Part shown: positions 46,401 through 60,855 of the stretch, piece after piece
Numbering within the stretch: the first letter of the stretch is position 1
How the letters are laid out: every line of letters starts with the position of its first letter
NCBI RefSeq assembly: GCF_963662255.1
Contig: NC_085046.1
Location: 18,450,809 to 18,514,808, forward strand
DNA: 64,000 nt
Source of the DNA: Cinclus cinclus
Taxonomy: Eukaryota; Chordata; Aves; Passeriformes; Cinclidae
Direction of reading: 5' to 3'
The notes under the pieces: generated by a model
Database searches by the model: none
Told to the model about the DNA's origin: nothing
The model's input: only the letters and a program-made list of their open reading frames with translations
Translations under genes and position numbers: made by a program

Positions 46401-49400
46401 TTTTGCAAGCTTTGAGTGTTGCCACTTAGCACCTCACTGCTCAAGTCAGACACAGGCAGGGACTCTATGGGTTGTTTGGGATTTGGCTTCTTCTCCTCTC
46501 CTGTTGCCAGAGCACCAAATTATGTGTTGTTAATACTTTACTAGTCTGTGATGGTTTACTATGACAGTAGTGTGTTAATGATCACAAAAGCTTTTGACCT
46601 ATTACTCAGTATCTTCCAATCCCTGTACTTCAATAAAAATGATGCTCTAAGCAGTATCCACAATCACTTTCTGGCCAAAATACTTCCTGTGTTATTGCCT
46701 TTTAATGGAGATGGAGATGTTCTGTTGACTCTCCTCTTTCTTTTAATGTTGACTGCAGAAAATAGGACATCCTGGGTTCCTTTCATTTTTCTCTTGACTG
46801 TGATATAACTTCTTGCAGACAAGGCTTCTGGAGACTGTGCTAGCCTGGGCTTTTCTAAAATATATTGCTATTTTGCAGTTACTGTGAAGAGGAATGAAAG
46901 CCATACTCTTTTTTTTTTTTTTGGAAAAAAAAGTTGTCCAGGAGAGACTGACTTTTGAAATACAGAAATTTAGAGCCCTCCAAGAGGCCAGAATGGACCT
47001 TGGAAAATGATTTGCCATGAAAAAGAATATAATGGAATTGATGGATCCACCATTCCTCAAAATGTGAAGAATTAAGGTCTGAATTACCAGACACATAGAC
47101 CATGATGAACTAGTGAGACAGTTTGCCAACTGTTCTTCCACTGTCCTAGATAGTGTTTCTCAAATTCCCACTTCATCTGCTATTGGATTTATGATGGACT
47201 TATAAAAGAAAGATGGCCATAACTATTATTAGTGATACTGCTTGTTCATACAAATAAAGAACTTTGGAAATATGAGATAGTCTCTGCCTAAAAGGAAACC
47301 TCAAATAAAACACAGGATTCCAGTGCCATATGAGCACACTAGATGTTCCTTTTCTTGTTCCTTTCAAAATGTCTTCATTTTCTCTGATGTATGTTCAACA
47401 GCAATGTAAGATCTTCTGGTGCAATTTCATTCTAAATCAGATTTTAATTTCTTATGTTGAAATTGCTTTCAAGAGTTATAATTGCATGATTCTGCATTTC
47501 CCATAATAATCTACTTCAGCTTCCATGGTGGATACAGTATAGTTAGTCTTAATTATTTCTAGCTGATAAAATGTGTTCTAAAATAATGATTCTTTAGGCA
47601 ATCTTTATCTAATTGTGACAGTAATGAAGTTAAGTTTAAAATCCATTGTTTTATAAACTGTAGTATGTCAGTAAGTAGTCATGAGAGTAGAGATGTTTTG
47701 ATTTTTTTGCATAATGAATAATTAATGGTATTTTAAACAGATTTAAATTTAAATCTTTAATTTAAAAGATCAGTAATTTTGTTGGCCTCCTCTCCATCAT
47801 TTCTTTAAGTATTTGAAGATTATTTCAAATATTATACAGCTATTCAAAATTATGTAGTTTATTTCCTATATCTTTAAAATTTAGGTTATGGAAACTTCCT
47901 AAGCTCTAACATTCTGATTCTGCCATTGAATCCAAGTAGTTCAGAGCTTCAATTCTAATGAGGTCAGTGAGCATGGCAGATATTTATTAACACCCTCTGT
48001 GAATTAGGCCATACTTTCAGGTTGTTACTTCAACAACCTAATTATATCTGGGTTTGATATTCCAATTTACTAAGTGTTACTGACTCCTGTAATGGATAGC
48101 ATGCAGACAAACTGCTGCTTCTGACAGAACAACTGAGACCAGCCAGCCTGGTAGCTCAGACATCCATGAAAGCAGCTAACTGAGCAGTAAAGGGCAAGGA
48201 AAAGGGGGGAAAAAACCAAAAGAAATGAAGAGAAAGTTACTTTTACAAGAAAAAATGCCAAGATGCCTTACCATGGCGTTTTCTACTATTCTTAAAACAG
48301 CATTTTTCTGTATCAGGTCTCACCATCTTCAGTCTTCAGGTTAGTGCTTTTTATATTCCTTGCACAGTCTGAACTATTCCCAGTAAATTTGACTGGGTGC
48401 TGCTACTCTTTCTGATTAGAAAAAGCCTCTGTAATAGATAAGAGTCATAACCACTTTAGAATGTATTTTTTAATTTTCTAGCCTATTTGAAAAGTTAATG
48501 CTGAGCAATTCAACTTTTCAAATGGCAGGGAATTTTTCAATGTTCATCAGAACATTGTACTACAACTACAACTACTATATTAGTAGTTTAAAAGGCAAAC
48601 TTTTATATAGGCATGGGTTACATGTGAATAATGTCTCAATGCCATAAGAACCACATTTTTCAGTCTGAGATTTTTAAGGTTAAAGCTCGACATTTTTAAA
48701 ACAAATAATCCAGCTTTGTGTTGAAATATATTTAATTTTGAAGAGTCAAAAAACCAGTAATAATAACTGAAAATTATAGATATTTTTATATGGTTGGCAA
48801 AAAAAAAAATTTACCCAGTTTTAAACTTTTTTTTTTTTTGCATGAACCTTTGGGATTTTTTTTTTTTTAAATTTTCCTCCCATTTGGGGACAGGAGCATT
48901 CTTGGCAATCAGTTCTGCACTGCAAAAATTATTACTGAAGTTCTTCTAGTTTTGTATCTGCCTAGCATTCCTGTACTCTTCTGTTTGTTTTCTCTACTTC
49001 TGTGACTGCTTTTTTACTTTATTCTTTAGGGACCATCTCCTTTCTCAGTACCATGGGGTTGCTGCAGAGTTCTGTGCCTCATCAACCTCTGGGCAATCCT
49101 TGCACACCTATTGAAGTCTTTTAAGTTCTCTCATACATGTTTTTACTGTCAAGTAAACAGCTCTTGCTGAACACATTAGGCTTAATATTCTCTAAACTTC
49201 CACTATGACTTTTAACAAGTATTATGGAGACCTAGGATGCAAAAGTTTGCAAGTAGCTGAGCAGTGTCTGCCACATATGAGCTCATGGGGTGCTTCATTT
49301 GGAGCTGGATGCTGGGACACCTGAAGGGAAGCAGCTGTGAGAGGCTCAGCTCTTTTGTGATTTGAATTCAGAGGCATCTTGCACAAAAGAGGTGCTTAGG

Positions 49401-52400
49401 GGGACATACCTTGCAACAACTGAGTTTATCTAGCTGTTAGTTGCTTTCTGCTGTCTGTGGCCTTGGGTACTTGGTCCTTCCTCTGTTCTTGCACTGTTTG
49501 GTCTGATCCCTGGATGAGCTCACCAAGCCAGCAGAAAAATAATCTAGCTGAGAGGAAGGAAGGGGTAGCAGAAGTGTTAGGCTGTCTCAGCCAGCTCATG
49601 GGAAACCAACCTCAAATATGCAGTGGGTACCAGGGGTGGACTGCCTGTAACCTCCTTGAGACATATCCCCTCATGACTCCTGCCAAATTCTTCTAACAGT
49701 CTTAACTTCAGCAGAAAATGATGTTTAGCACATCATCCTTAAACGCCTGCTAAAAGCTTAGCTGTTGTAACAGTCAAGTTGCTTTTTTGCTCTTTATGCC
49801 TCTTTAACATTGTACCCTCATCACACCTAACCTGCCTTACTTGTGGCCAAAGTGTCAAGATTCTTGTTTTTGATTAGCCTGTGATGGGCCTTCTTTAAAT
49901 CTCTTACTAAATTCTTGGCTAACAACAATTATGTTCCATTTATGCTGCTGTTTATGCTTGGGCAGGATGTGAACTTCTGCAGAATTAATGTGTTAGCCTC
50001 CTTCAAATCTCTCCTTAAAACTGTTTCTCAAGTTGCTTATATGATTAATGCAGTGCTGGGCTGAGCTCATCTCAAGAGCTTGGGAAAAAAAGAGGAGAAA
50101 ATAGAGGGTTTGTGGTTGCCCAAAAAGATGTATTAAAATCCACATCCCAAAATAAAAATTGACAGGACAAGGCCTGAAGAAACCAGACCTAACTGAAAAT
50201 TTGGCCCTGAGTTTAAATGGGGAGAGACTATATTATTTCTAGAGCATTCTTTGAGAAAAACATTCACTGTAAATATTTCAGTGATGATGTGCAACACCCA
50301 GCATCTGGGGAAATTGATATAAAACAAAAAAAAACCCAAAAAACATTACCTAGCCAGTTTGTAATCAAAGTAACCTCTTTAACAATTTCTGGAGAAGGCT
50401 TTAAAAGGTATCTGTTATTATCTACCAGCTTTCATACAGCAGTAACAGTTCTATTTCTTGTATTTCCTAAGGTGGTGTTTCCTTAGCCAGTATTGTACTG
50501 GGAAGCATCAAAGGGGCTGTGCAGTTCAAGCACAGTGACCTGTCCACATGGACAGCACATGGGGAGACCTGAGTCCCCAGAAATGTCCTGGAGACCTACA
50601 TCTCCCTATGTGTGATTACATCACTCTGACTATGTCTATTTTTGCCTGGGATGTAGCTGAGGATTTCTAAGGGAAGAGCAAAAAAAAAGAAGGAACAGAA
50701 AACTATTGGGAAGGATTTCTAAAGAAGGTCTATGAAGCCCACACCAAATGTAGCAACCTGTGGAAAATGCAGCAGTAGCAAGGCAAAAAAAGGAGAATAT
50801 ATCCACATGATTTATAGCATGATTCCCATAAGCAGCTTGATCTGTTTTGGGTGAGCTCATTGTAATGACAGTAACACAGAGATGTATGATGATGCTGTAT
50901 TCTGGCTCTTTTGTGCTGCTCAGAGAGCCTACAGCTTTTTACCTAATGTATTGCAGACACTAGAATTAAGCACATAGTAATCCAGATCTTTATTTTTCCT
51001 TTGTGTTCTCTCATGTTATGATTTCAGAATGTTGCAATATTTTCTTTGAGTTGTCCAAAGTCTTAGGAGTCAAACTATCAATTGAGGTATTCTATCAGAG
51101 TAGGAAGGATCCTATTAAATCCTTAAACTTGTATGATGTGTGTGAGAGTAAATGGAATGGTTATTTTACATGTGGTTCCGTGTGGCATGTGTTGCAGTAA
51201 ATGGCAAAAGTGCAGCACTTACCACTGAGGATATACTGCTTTACCATGGATTATTAAGGTTCTGCTGTACAAAAGAATGGAAGCGAGTTTAGGTATGGTC
51301 TTGAGAAAATATATCTCAGAACCTAACTTTTAACTGATTTTTCTTTTTAGCATAACATTTCTTTTTAAGCTCTTAGTTATACAGTGCTCTCTTAAGCACT
51401 TTCCTGTTTCCACAATTTGACCTTTTTCTTTCCCAGTTCTTCTCAAAGCATATCCTGATCAGTACCCCATTGTCTGTGGCAGTGAGTTGACACTCACTAT
51501 CATTCTTTCAGATGCTTCTTTTTCTTGGAGGCTTCCTCCCTTCTATAATGTTCATTCATCTTTCTTGCTCTTTTCTCTGGGGAAGCTGGTAAACATATAG
51601 TAAGAGATAGATGATAAATTTCTTTAAGTTGATAATTTAAAATGAATAATGGCTTGCTTGGTAAGTAGGACTAGAAAAAAAAAAAAGAGTAAGTTTTGAT
51701 AAATCAGAATGCATCTGGTAAAGTCTTAATGCAAGAAACAAACATCCACCTGTACCTCTGGGAGCAATGGTCAGCCCTCAGCTCCATCACCAATAAATCT
51801 GGCTTCACTTAAATGAATTTCATGTTCCACCACTGTATTTTATTGTTCTCTTAGGTTAGCTAAAACCACTGCTTTTGCTGCTGCTGCAATCAATGATGTT
51901 ATAGAACTTTATACTTCAGACTGAGCCAAAAGATTGCAGTTAACTATGTGTGATGATGATGAAAAAAAGTCAAACTCTTTCTCTGCGTCATTTAATCTCA
52001 CCTTGAATTATCTGTATATCCCCAGAAACACAGCTCAGACATTCTCTTCACTACACTGCTTATTTATATGATATCCAAATAGACAATAATCTGAAAGTTT
52101 CTTCAGTATTTTTTGTTAAAAATTGTTGGAAAATAATTACTGTTTTTGATTTTTTTTAATGGAATAATCTAATATTCTTTTATTGGGAAAAAACACAATG
52201 AAAAAATTCCAATTCCACATGGAATTATTCAATCAAGTGTCTTCAACAATAGCATGTGCTGATATTTATGCTCACATATATGATACCTTAATAAGTGAAT
52301 AGAAGATAATTAGCAAATCTAATCCTTCTTTTTGTTTGTATAGTCTTTTTCTACTACTAACAATTTTTATCACTTCCCAAAATTTCTCATGCTTTGGAAG

Positions 52401-53679
52401 AAATTGTTTTTGTGGATTTATGTTTTCCATCATTGCAGGTAAAGTAGCAAATACCTTTGTTGAGACAGTTTGACAGAATTCCCACAGCTTGTGAGAGACT
52501 GATTGCTGAAGAGGAAAGTGCATTTCAGACCTGCAGCTGTCAGAGGCAGGAGCTGTGGGTTATCCTCCCCAAAATAAGCACTTGACTTGGAGGTTACAGT
52601 GAAGCTGGCCATCAGTAGGCTTGCTGCCTTACGCTGACAAGGGATGATTGATAGGAAATGGGAAAGATCTTTTTTGGGGAGAAGGAATCAAGAACAAAAG
52701 GTTCCTGCCAGCCTCTGCTTCTCACTCTCAGGGTGTCTGACCCTGCCAGGGACCAGGGAAGAGCTACCAGCCCTTTGTTGCTGCAGTGCTGGTTGGCTGA
52801 GCAGTGGCCAGTGTTGGCTGAAGGTACTCCTCCTGCTAAGTTAAGAAGTTCAAGCTGTGCTTAGTTTTCAATACACAGAAGTAATTTTCTGCTGGTGTGA
52901 GGGGATGAGACTTTGTTTGCTTCGACAAACTGGCCTACATTGATGCTGGTGGTGAATTAGAGAAAATGTATTCATTCCAGCTTGATCTTAGAACCTTTGA
53001 TTAATTTATGTTTTTCTCTATTTTCTCATGAAGGGCCACATCTGCTCCTGTGGAAATAGCTTGTAACAACATTGAAACATAAATTATTTGATGAACTACT
53101 TAGGACTATTCACTTAATGCATGATAATCTTGTGAACATGTTAATGAGTGGCAATTCTCTGATGATTGAACTGCTTTAAAATGTCTTTCTACTTATATGT
53201 CATTAGAATGAACTTGGCCCTTCTAAAACATCCATTATTCATCATGTTCAAATGTTGCATCTGACTGCATATCACTTTAATTTCCCTCATTTAACTAAAC
53301 AATCTATTCATTACAATAGTTTGAAGCATGTTTTCTAAATCAGAAAAGCCCTAGTTAATATATAGCGTTAGTTATCTTGACAAGTATAGTAGAGCAAAGT
53401 ATAGCATCCCAAATTGTAATTACACACTTTGTGCATTTGAATATGCTCACTAAAACTAAATGGAATTTTTAAGAGGAGCCTTTGTTGAAATCAATGATTT
53501 TGTTAGCTGGAGAAGTAAGATTGGTAAAACAACTTGCTGAAAGCACAAGGTTGACTTTTCTTTCTGAAATAGTTGAGCAAAAGTTTTTTCAGTAATTCCT
53601 TTTTTCACATACATTTCTTGTCCTGGCAACTCAAGCAGAAGAGAATTATGGAGTAACACTAGTACAAATATGAATACTT

Positions 53680-53719
<40 letters not shown>

Positions 53720-55202
53720 ATGGGTTTTCCTGCTTTTCCCATGTATTTTTTAATTTTACAAGCCCTGGATCCTTTCATACCTTGGGAATCCCATTAAATC
53801 TTACATTAGATTTTCTCTTTCTTGAATCTATGTGTGATGGCTGCTGCAGAAGTGGTTCTTACTTCTCAACAAGCTCAATAGATTTATCCCAGGAAGTGCT
53901 GAACTGCTAAATGACTCCATCTTTGAAGATTTTTAAATCATGTGCTGCATAAGGTCCATCTCCTTTAACCAAAAGACAGCTTTTGGAAGAGGAGATAGAC
54001 TATCAGCTGAATAGACCACCTGAGAAGTGTCAGTAGAAATTAATTTGTTTTTCAGTGTAGCTAAATGAATTCCTCACTGAGCTAGTAAAATTCTGGAAAA
54101 TGACAGTGGAAATGGGCTAATAACCTACATATAAGCCAGAATTATTTTTTTCTCAGAGAGCATGAATCTTGTAAAATATGTACAAATATGTGGTGACTAA
54201 ACTTTAATATTTTTATTTTTAAAACCACTTTGGTATTCCTAACTTTGCTTTTAAAATACTTTTTGTCCTTGCTGGGAAATTATTCACTTATGCTGGACTT
54301 ATTTCTCACAGTTTTTTGATCAACCATGTTTTTAACACATTCCATTTCAGTCTGATGCCAAAGCAAGATGTTGGGCAGATGTGGGAAGTTTATGAATGCT
54401 TTTCCTGTGTGCAGTAGGGTTAGGGAATCCTGTTGATTGTATTCATGCTTTCAGCAGCTCTTGGTAAAATAGAAGTTAATATATTATTTATTAGAATAGA
54501 GAATTTTTAAAATGTGAAGAAAATAGGTATTAAAGAGATGGAGGAATTATTTGGTGAGTGGAAAATACTTCAAAATATATAAGTAGCGTTGATCTCTCTG
54601 TGTTGGACTAAGAATACTGATAGGATCAGAATAAACTAAGAAACTCGACTGTGGGCTCACTTTTTAAAATTTCTGCCTGTTCCTGTGAATCACAGTCTTT
54701 CTTTGTTCATAGCCCAATAAATAAGAATGAGTTAAGAATTAAGCCAAATAAGTTTGGAATGAGTTAAGAATTAGTTATTGTAAATTTCTAGTGAACCATT
54801 TCATAACAGTATTAGATTTTTTTTTCATCATTTATTCCTTAAAGTTGGCACCTTATGGGACATGTATTTAGTGCTTCAGCTATGTCAGTACCAAAATTGA
54901 GTTAGTGGTGTCTTAAGCTTTTATAAACCTTTTAATGATTAAACTTCTAATGGTATATTAAACTTTTCCTTCCAACTAACCATGATAGTGTTTGTGGTAC
55001 ATAATAGTGCACTGCTATAGCTTTGACTACATTTGTGTGTAAATCAACTTATAAAAAGCCTTATGTTTTTTATAGAAATTATTCTGGACTGTTTCGTATG
55101 AATGAATTGTTATTAACAGTAAATAGTCTTCAGTTTCTACAAATTTTTAGATAAAGACTGTTTTAAAATGTTAATTAATGTGTGTGCATTTTTTCAATGC
55201 AG
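37494..55202 (+). other. NEBL: Large 17.7 kb intron w18-w19
   Basis: No exon with recognisable coding content was found between the Ser-rich linker and the APVLPG exon. Visible features are simple repeats only: T tracts near 40.83, 46.22, 46.91 and 48.8 kb, and the (AT)n tract at 53.68 kb. ORFs such as 46078-46533 (plus, 151 residues) and 46743-47141 (minus) are not recognised. AT-rich stretches without low-complexity structure, for example 47.5-47.9 and 53.0-53.4 kb, might be conserved non-coding sequence, which cannot be judged from one genome. Confidence 0.7.
53683..53716. repeat. (AT)n microsatellite
   Basis: About seventeen perfect AT units lie in the 17.7 kb linker intron, 1.5 kb before exon w19. 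The tract is probably length-variable. Confidence 0.93.
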
Positions 55203-55318
55203 CCCCTGTTCTCCCTGGGGCATATCAACAGAGCCAGACTCAAGGATATGGATACATGCACCAGACCAGTATGTCATCCATGAGGTCCATGCATTCACAG
55301 CCTCATTCAGCAAGTCTG
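55203..55318 (+). CDS. NEBL: Nebulette exon w19: linker shared with LASP2
   Basis: The exon is 116 nt, phase 1 in and phase 0 out. It reads (A)PVLPGAYQQSQTQGYGYM, followed by HQTSMSSMRSMHSQPHSASL. The acceptor TTTTTCAATGCAG is strong and the donor CTG|GTAAGT is strong. The PVLPGAYQQS-QGYGYMHQTS core is shared by nebulette and LASP2 across vertebrates. The end HSQPHSASL differs from the mammalian HSPNL as I recall it and looks a few residues longer. Joined to w16 it gives GIIV-APVLPG, the LASP2 arrangement. Joined to w18 it gives PSDEG-APVLPG, the nebulette arrangement. It leads directly into the SH3 exon. Confidence 0.94.
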
Positions 55319-58300
55319 GTAAGTATTGAATTTAAAGGAGGATTTTGTTTGGAAAGCACCACCATCAGCTACTGCAAAATCTCTTAAATATGACTGAATT
55401 GAACCCCTAGAGTTCTATAGCTGATCTATTTGACTGTCTTTATCATAAATGTGACTGGTAGTCCTCACGTATAAAGAAGATTTAAGTGACTATGGGCAGT
55501 GGTAAGAACGTTTTTGGTTTTTTTTTAACATCAGAAGATATTAAAAAAAAGGCATGATATTCAGAGAACAGAGAAATAGCTGAATTCTTTACCTACTGAA
55601 AACACGCAGTAGATGCTTGGACAGTGTTTCACAGGCTGGACTTTGATATTATCCTCTGTGATGAATTCATGCTCCTAGCACTGGATGAAAAACAGTGATC
55701 TCTTAAGATCACCCTATTGGTTTAAATTTCAGTTTTTTTGACTTGCTGATTTTGTGCTAGCAGGTCTTGTGCCTACCTGTATTACTTCTGCTTGTACAGA
55801 GCTAGCTTGGACTCCAGGTTGCTGTGCCCTTTCTAATTCCACACAACAGTCGTGCACCAACTCGTGTATGATCCAAACTGAGTTACACTGGTGGGCAACT
55901 CAGAAGGCTTTATCATGAAACTGTGGCCACCTCATGAAGTTCTTAACTGTGGTGGGTGGGAATGTAAAGCTGAAGTGAATATTTCATTTTCAAAATAGCT
56001 GGTCATGGAAGGAGAGCTGAATGGTGTTCAGCTGGGATTTTTATGAAATTAAACCTTGTTTTTGTTTTTTTTTTTTAAACTCCCTATATAAAATTTCAGT
56101 TTTCATGGTTATCTTACTTTTTAAAAAATCATGTCACTGCCTAGAGTTTCCCAAGTTCAGATCCAGCCACCTTTTATCTTAAAAATATTGTCATTTTGAA
56201 TTTTAAACTATTTTGAATAGATGTATATTGGCTACTTCTGTCACCCTTTTTAGAGATGAATAAATATTTAATTAGGAACCAAACTTAGAGCCTGCTGAGG
56301 TGAAAAATCCTCTTTTCAAGATCAGATGAAACTTGTATTTTTTTTGTAAAACTGAAACTCTGTGACATATTATAAAGGTCATGACTTTCTGTGTGGTTTG
56401 AGTACTTTCAGGCTTGCCAGATTCTCAGCTGTCTGGGGCTGAGGGGGCTAACTTGCTGCAAAGTCTGGGATCCAGATACTTGCATCATTGAGTGAGTCAA
56501 TAACCTGAGAAACTCTTTGGACACCTGCATGACAGCTGTAATACAGCTGATAGTGGAATCAACCAATTAATTTCCAAGGATATTACAAGGCACTTTGGGA
56601 GCTGGCTGCTTTCCAAAAGAGACAAAATCCAAAAAGTGGGAGACCTGGAAGCCTGGGCTTTGCCAGCAGATTTGCTAGTCATTGGGGAGCAAAGCAAACA
56701 CCCCTCAAATCCATCAGACAGAAAAATGGAGATGCCTGCGAATCTCAAAATGCACTCACCAGGCTTTGCAGCTTTGCAGGCAGAGATGACTACTATTTCC
56801 TAATACCTCTGTGTCCCAGTGACTCACCTGACAGGCTGCTAAAACAGTGTCATTTCAGTCATCTTGAAAATCATTTGCCTCTTCTTCCAGAGCTGGGAAT
56901 GTGAAGGTAATAGGAAAAGGAAGGGAATGATGTTAAAGGATTCCAAAAGTAAGATTGACTTATTTCAACAGATTTCCCTGCTGTTAAACTGTTTTCACTT
57001 GACATTCTTATAAGTGACAAAATATTGTCTTGGCGGAAAAAAATGAAAACAGCAAACATAATGATTTAAACTGATTTTACTGTTGTTAAAAACTGAGTGG
57101 ATTTACCTTTAGAAAATAAACCCCAAGAATTTCCAGAGAGAGGAAATCAAGGTTTGCTGGCCTGGTGCTGACTGCTAAGGTGCCAGTCTGGTGAGGAAGA
57201 CAGAGTGTGATCTTAACACCCTGTGGTGATGATTCTTCTCCAGAAGAGGCATCTCAGATGCAGTTAGAAACCTGCCAGGCTCCATTGTCTTTCCAGCTTA
57301 AGACCAGAATATTTTCATTAGTCTGTGCAGCTTATCCAGATGCATTGGACATATAGCACTCAGCTATTGGGACAACACAGAGTGGTCTCAGAGTGTGCTT
57401 GGGGGAAGCCCCTGGCTGGGGATGTGTTTAAATGTAGCAGTTTGCATAGACTGAAGGTTGGTGAGACTCTTGGAGTGCTTTTAAAATGAGGTGTGGATGT
57501 GCTGTAGGAGGTCTGACAAACTTACACAATGTTTAGGTTGGTTGCATTCCGTTCAGTTCTGGAGCACTGCTGCCAGAGATGCAGTGTTGTCTGGCTAATA
57601 ACAGAGGGAGGAAAGATGAGAAGAAAGTTCCAGGGGCAGGAGACTAGGAAAGAAATCCTAGAATAGTGACCTCAAAACTTGAGCAGTTTTTGAGGCTTAA
57701 CTAAAAGCAACGAAGGTGATAAAGTCATTCATCAGGGCCTGAGTTTTGCCAGGACATCTCTAGGGCAAAAGTGATTAAGATCCCAGGTTGTATCAGGGTG
57801 GAGATGATTGCAGAGTTAGCTGCTGTAATAAATTTACTCCTTTCCACTGAGTAGTTGTATTGTTATCAAATCTGTCCCCAGAAGGCAGAAGTTCATTTTA
57901 TAATCATGTTCACTGGTCTCCTATAATGAGAAACAGAATTTTTCTAATTTCTAAATTTTCAAAATCTGTTTTATTTAATTTTGAGCTCTGTTTTGTTTTA
58001 AGCAGGATTCTAGCAATCTTTGGATAGGTTTTTATTCCAGATAAATCACATTATTTTCTGATTCTTAACTTTTCTCTTGCTTTCTGTGCCCAGTTCTGCA
58101 TAATGGGGTGAATTAAATTGTTGCTCAGAGTACAAAGTGTTTTATAACAGAAAGCCCTGGAAGTTTTCCTCTTTGGAAAGTAATTGGGTGTTCACACACT
58201 GTTTGACATCCAAGTGTGGTAGGAAAACAAAACCTATGCTGCAAGTTGGCTTTCCTTGATAGCTGCTGTGTGAGAAGGACGCTGCATCCAGTTACTGCTC

Positions 58301-60855
58301 TTTGCAAGGAGCCCTCCATAGAGCAGGTGTGAATTGAGAGTGAAGTGGAAATACACATCTGTCCCCCTTGGCTGGGGAGCTGAGAATATAATAACTGGAT
58401 TTCAGTTCTTCATATGGACAAGACTTACTCTTCTGCCTTAGCAGTGGGTGTGAGACAGACATTTGAGTAGGTAGGAGGTAAGTGAGCTTGTACTCATTCA
58501 CAAAACTCCAAGTTTACCCCCTCTTGTAACTTAGTACCCTCTAAACTCACTACTGACAGAGGAATGATTCACTGAAATGCATTTTAAAAATCCCTGCTTT
58601 GAGTCCTTTAGCCGTTGTAATTCTAGATTGTATAGCTCAGACTACCCTCTGCAGTGATAATTAGGCATTAAATGCTAACAGGATTATTATGGAGATTTCT
58701 CCCGACACCCATTTAGAAACTAATCAGGTTTTAAGGCCATAAATTTGGGTTTCTCAGCAGCATTTAGGGTCCTAATAAATTCTTACAAAGTTAGAGATTG
58801 TGGGCTTGTCTTCACAACTGTTTACTACAGTGATGTAGTCAAGCTGCCTTTTAGCAGACAGCAGGGATATGTCTTTTGCCATGATGCTCTAAAGAAGAGT
58901 GAGCATCCTTTTGAGTGAGATAAACCTCTCTATTTTTCCAATTTTATTTTTAGCTTAATAAAACATTTTTTTCTCTTCACCAGTGTTTTCCCATTTAAGG
59001 GAGACCTACAAGCATGGCTCTAAGCAAAATCCATTTACTGCCTTATACCAGATATACACTTGCTACCATTTTTGTTAAATGGGCCCTCTTCTGAAATAAA
59101 TTGTTTAAAGGGCTAACTGCTGCTGAGTTTGTTGTAAAAGCATATTTTTTACTGCTTTATTGGAGTTAGTTTCAAGGCTCAGCAGTGAGATCAGTTGAAA
59201 TAGTTGGAAAAAAAAAGATTCTGGAAGACAGAGAGCCTTTTGACAGTTATAGTTGTCTATGAATATTTAAGGAATTTTTGGTGATGATAGAACCCAAGCA
59301 ATTATTCACTGTCATGTAGTACATTAAAAAATGGTCCCTTTTTCATTGAGTTCCATGCACACTTGGAAGACAGTGAGGAACCACTAGGAAAGCACATACC
59401 TCTGGTTGAAAACTACTCTTGGTCACAGTCGGTAGGTCAGCAAAATTACAAGGCATGGCAGAGAACAACAGTATAGCACAAGACTCAAATGCAGTTCAGG
59501 GCAGACTTGTGGTCTGCAATGGTCTCCAGTGTTTAAACAGTAGCTAATTTCTCTGACCTGTTTAATTTGCACTGTCAATGATAAAGGCAGAGCCAAGACT
59601 AAAAGTATATTTCTAGCATGGGAACAGTAATGATGAATTACCTTATAGGGTTTGGATTCTATAATTCCACATTTCCAACGTGCAACAAACGGCCTGCTCA
59701 CTCCATGTGGAGCAATCTAAACCTTTTTAAAAAATAGTTGGATTAAAAACGCTCAAGCCTCCATATACATTATATGAACTAAAACTAGTCCAGAGCCATT
59801 TTCTTGAGCAGTTTTCTGTCTTTTAAAAGGCTCAGATAACAGTACTAGGCATGAACTCACACATTGACTGTTCTTATCTTTTTTTCTCTTTAAATTACTG
59901 CACCAGAGAAATTCAGCTACATATGGTAACATAGCAAAAATTACCAGAAGGGAAATTGGATATTATCAGTGATGCTTGAACTGCTTTTGACTCCTGTTAA
60001 GAGCCAGGGTAAGGAAAAGAAAGTACTCTTGGGAATTCTAAAATGAGCTAGTTTTATTCTGCTGCTAAGATACGAGGGAAGTCTATTATTCCTGAGTTTG
60101 AAGATCCACTTTGAATTCCAGTAAATAATAGTATTTCATTGGTTATGAGTAAAAATAAATACTCTGTTTAGAAAAATAGAGAAAAAAAAGCTGAAAACCT
60201 GTCTTATAGTGGGCAGGGTTGTGGAGAAATTTGTCTTAGCTAATGATGGGACTTTATGTGCTAAATTTTGTCTGAATAGGAAAATATAAGTATTCATAAA
60301 AATACTTTTATTGACTTTTACAAATCTTGTTTTTCCTTTAGATAATGATGCATTCATAATTATTAATTTGGGTAAAATCCTAATGAAATGAAGGACATTC
60401 AGTGAGATGGAAAAGTTAATGGCCTGGATGAAGACTATGTTTCTTTTTGCAGTGAAGGCACAGGAGAAGCTGTTTGTGAATCATGTAAATAGGGAGCAGA
60501 AACAGAGCTAGCCTGGCTGGATGTAATGAACTGTTACTAGTGAATTAATGAAACAACAGTTAGAGTATTTCAATATGAGGTGAATGGCTTGAAATCTGTT
60601 TGTTTGAAGCCATAAGACAATGTGAGTTAACAAAATAATTATTTTGCTACTCAGAACAAGGGCCTGTATTCACTGTATATTTGACAGGGTGTAGAAGGGG
60701 ATAGAGTTCCTTTTCAACAGGTAACTTTTTTGATTTCTCTCTCTGCTTTGCTCCCTCTATTCTTTTTTCTTCTCTTCTTTGTGCAAAGAGAAGGAATCAA
60801 GGAATGTCAAGTTTAGACCTGAGACTTTACAGTCTTGTTTTCTTTCCTTCAACAG
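55319..60855 (+). other. NEBL: Intron w19-w20
   Basis: This 5.5 kb intron has a GTAAGT donor and the acceptor TTTCCTTCAACAG. No repeat family, RNA gene or extra exon was recognised. Short ORFs on both strands are not convincing. Confidence 0.75.

Noticed and set aside
46078..46533. 151-codon ORF as a gene or extra linker exon
   Set aside because: It contains a poly-T run encoding Phe/Leu low complexity, resembles nothing known, and has no usable exon boundaries in the linker phase.
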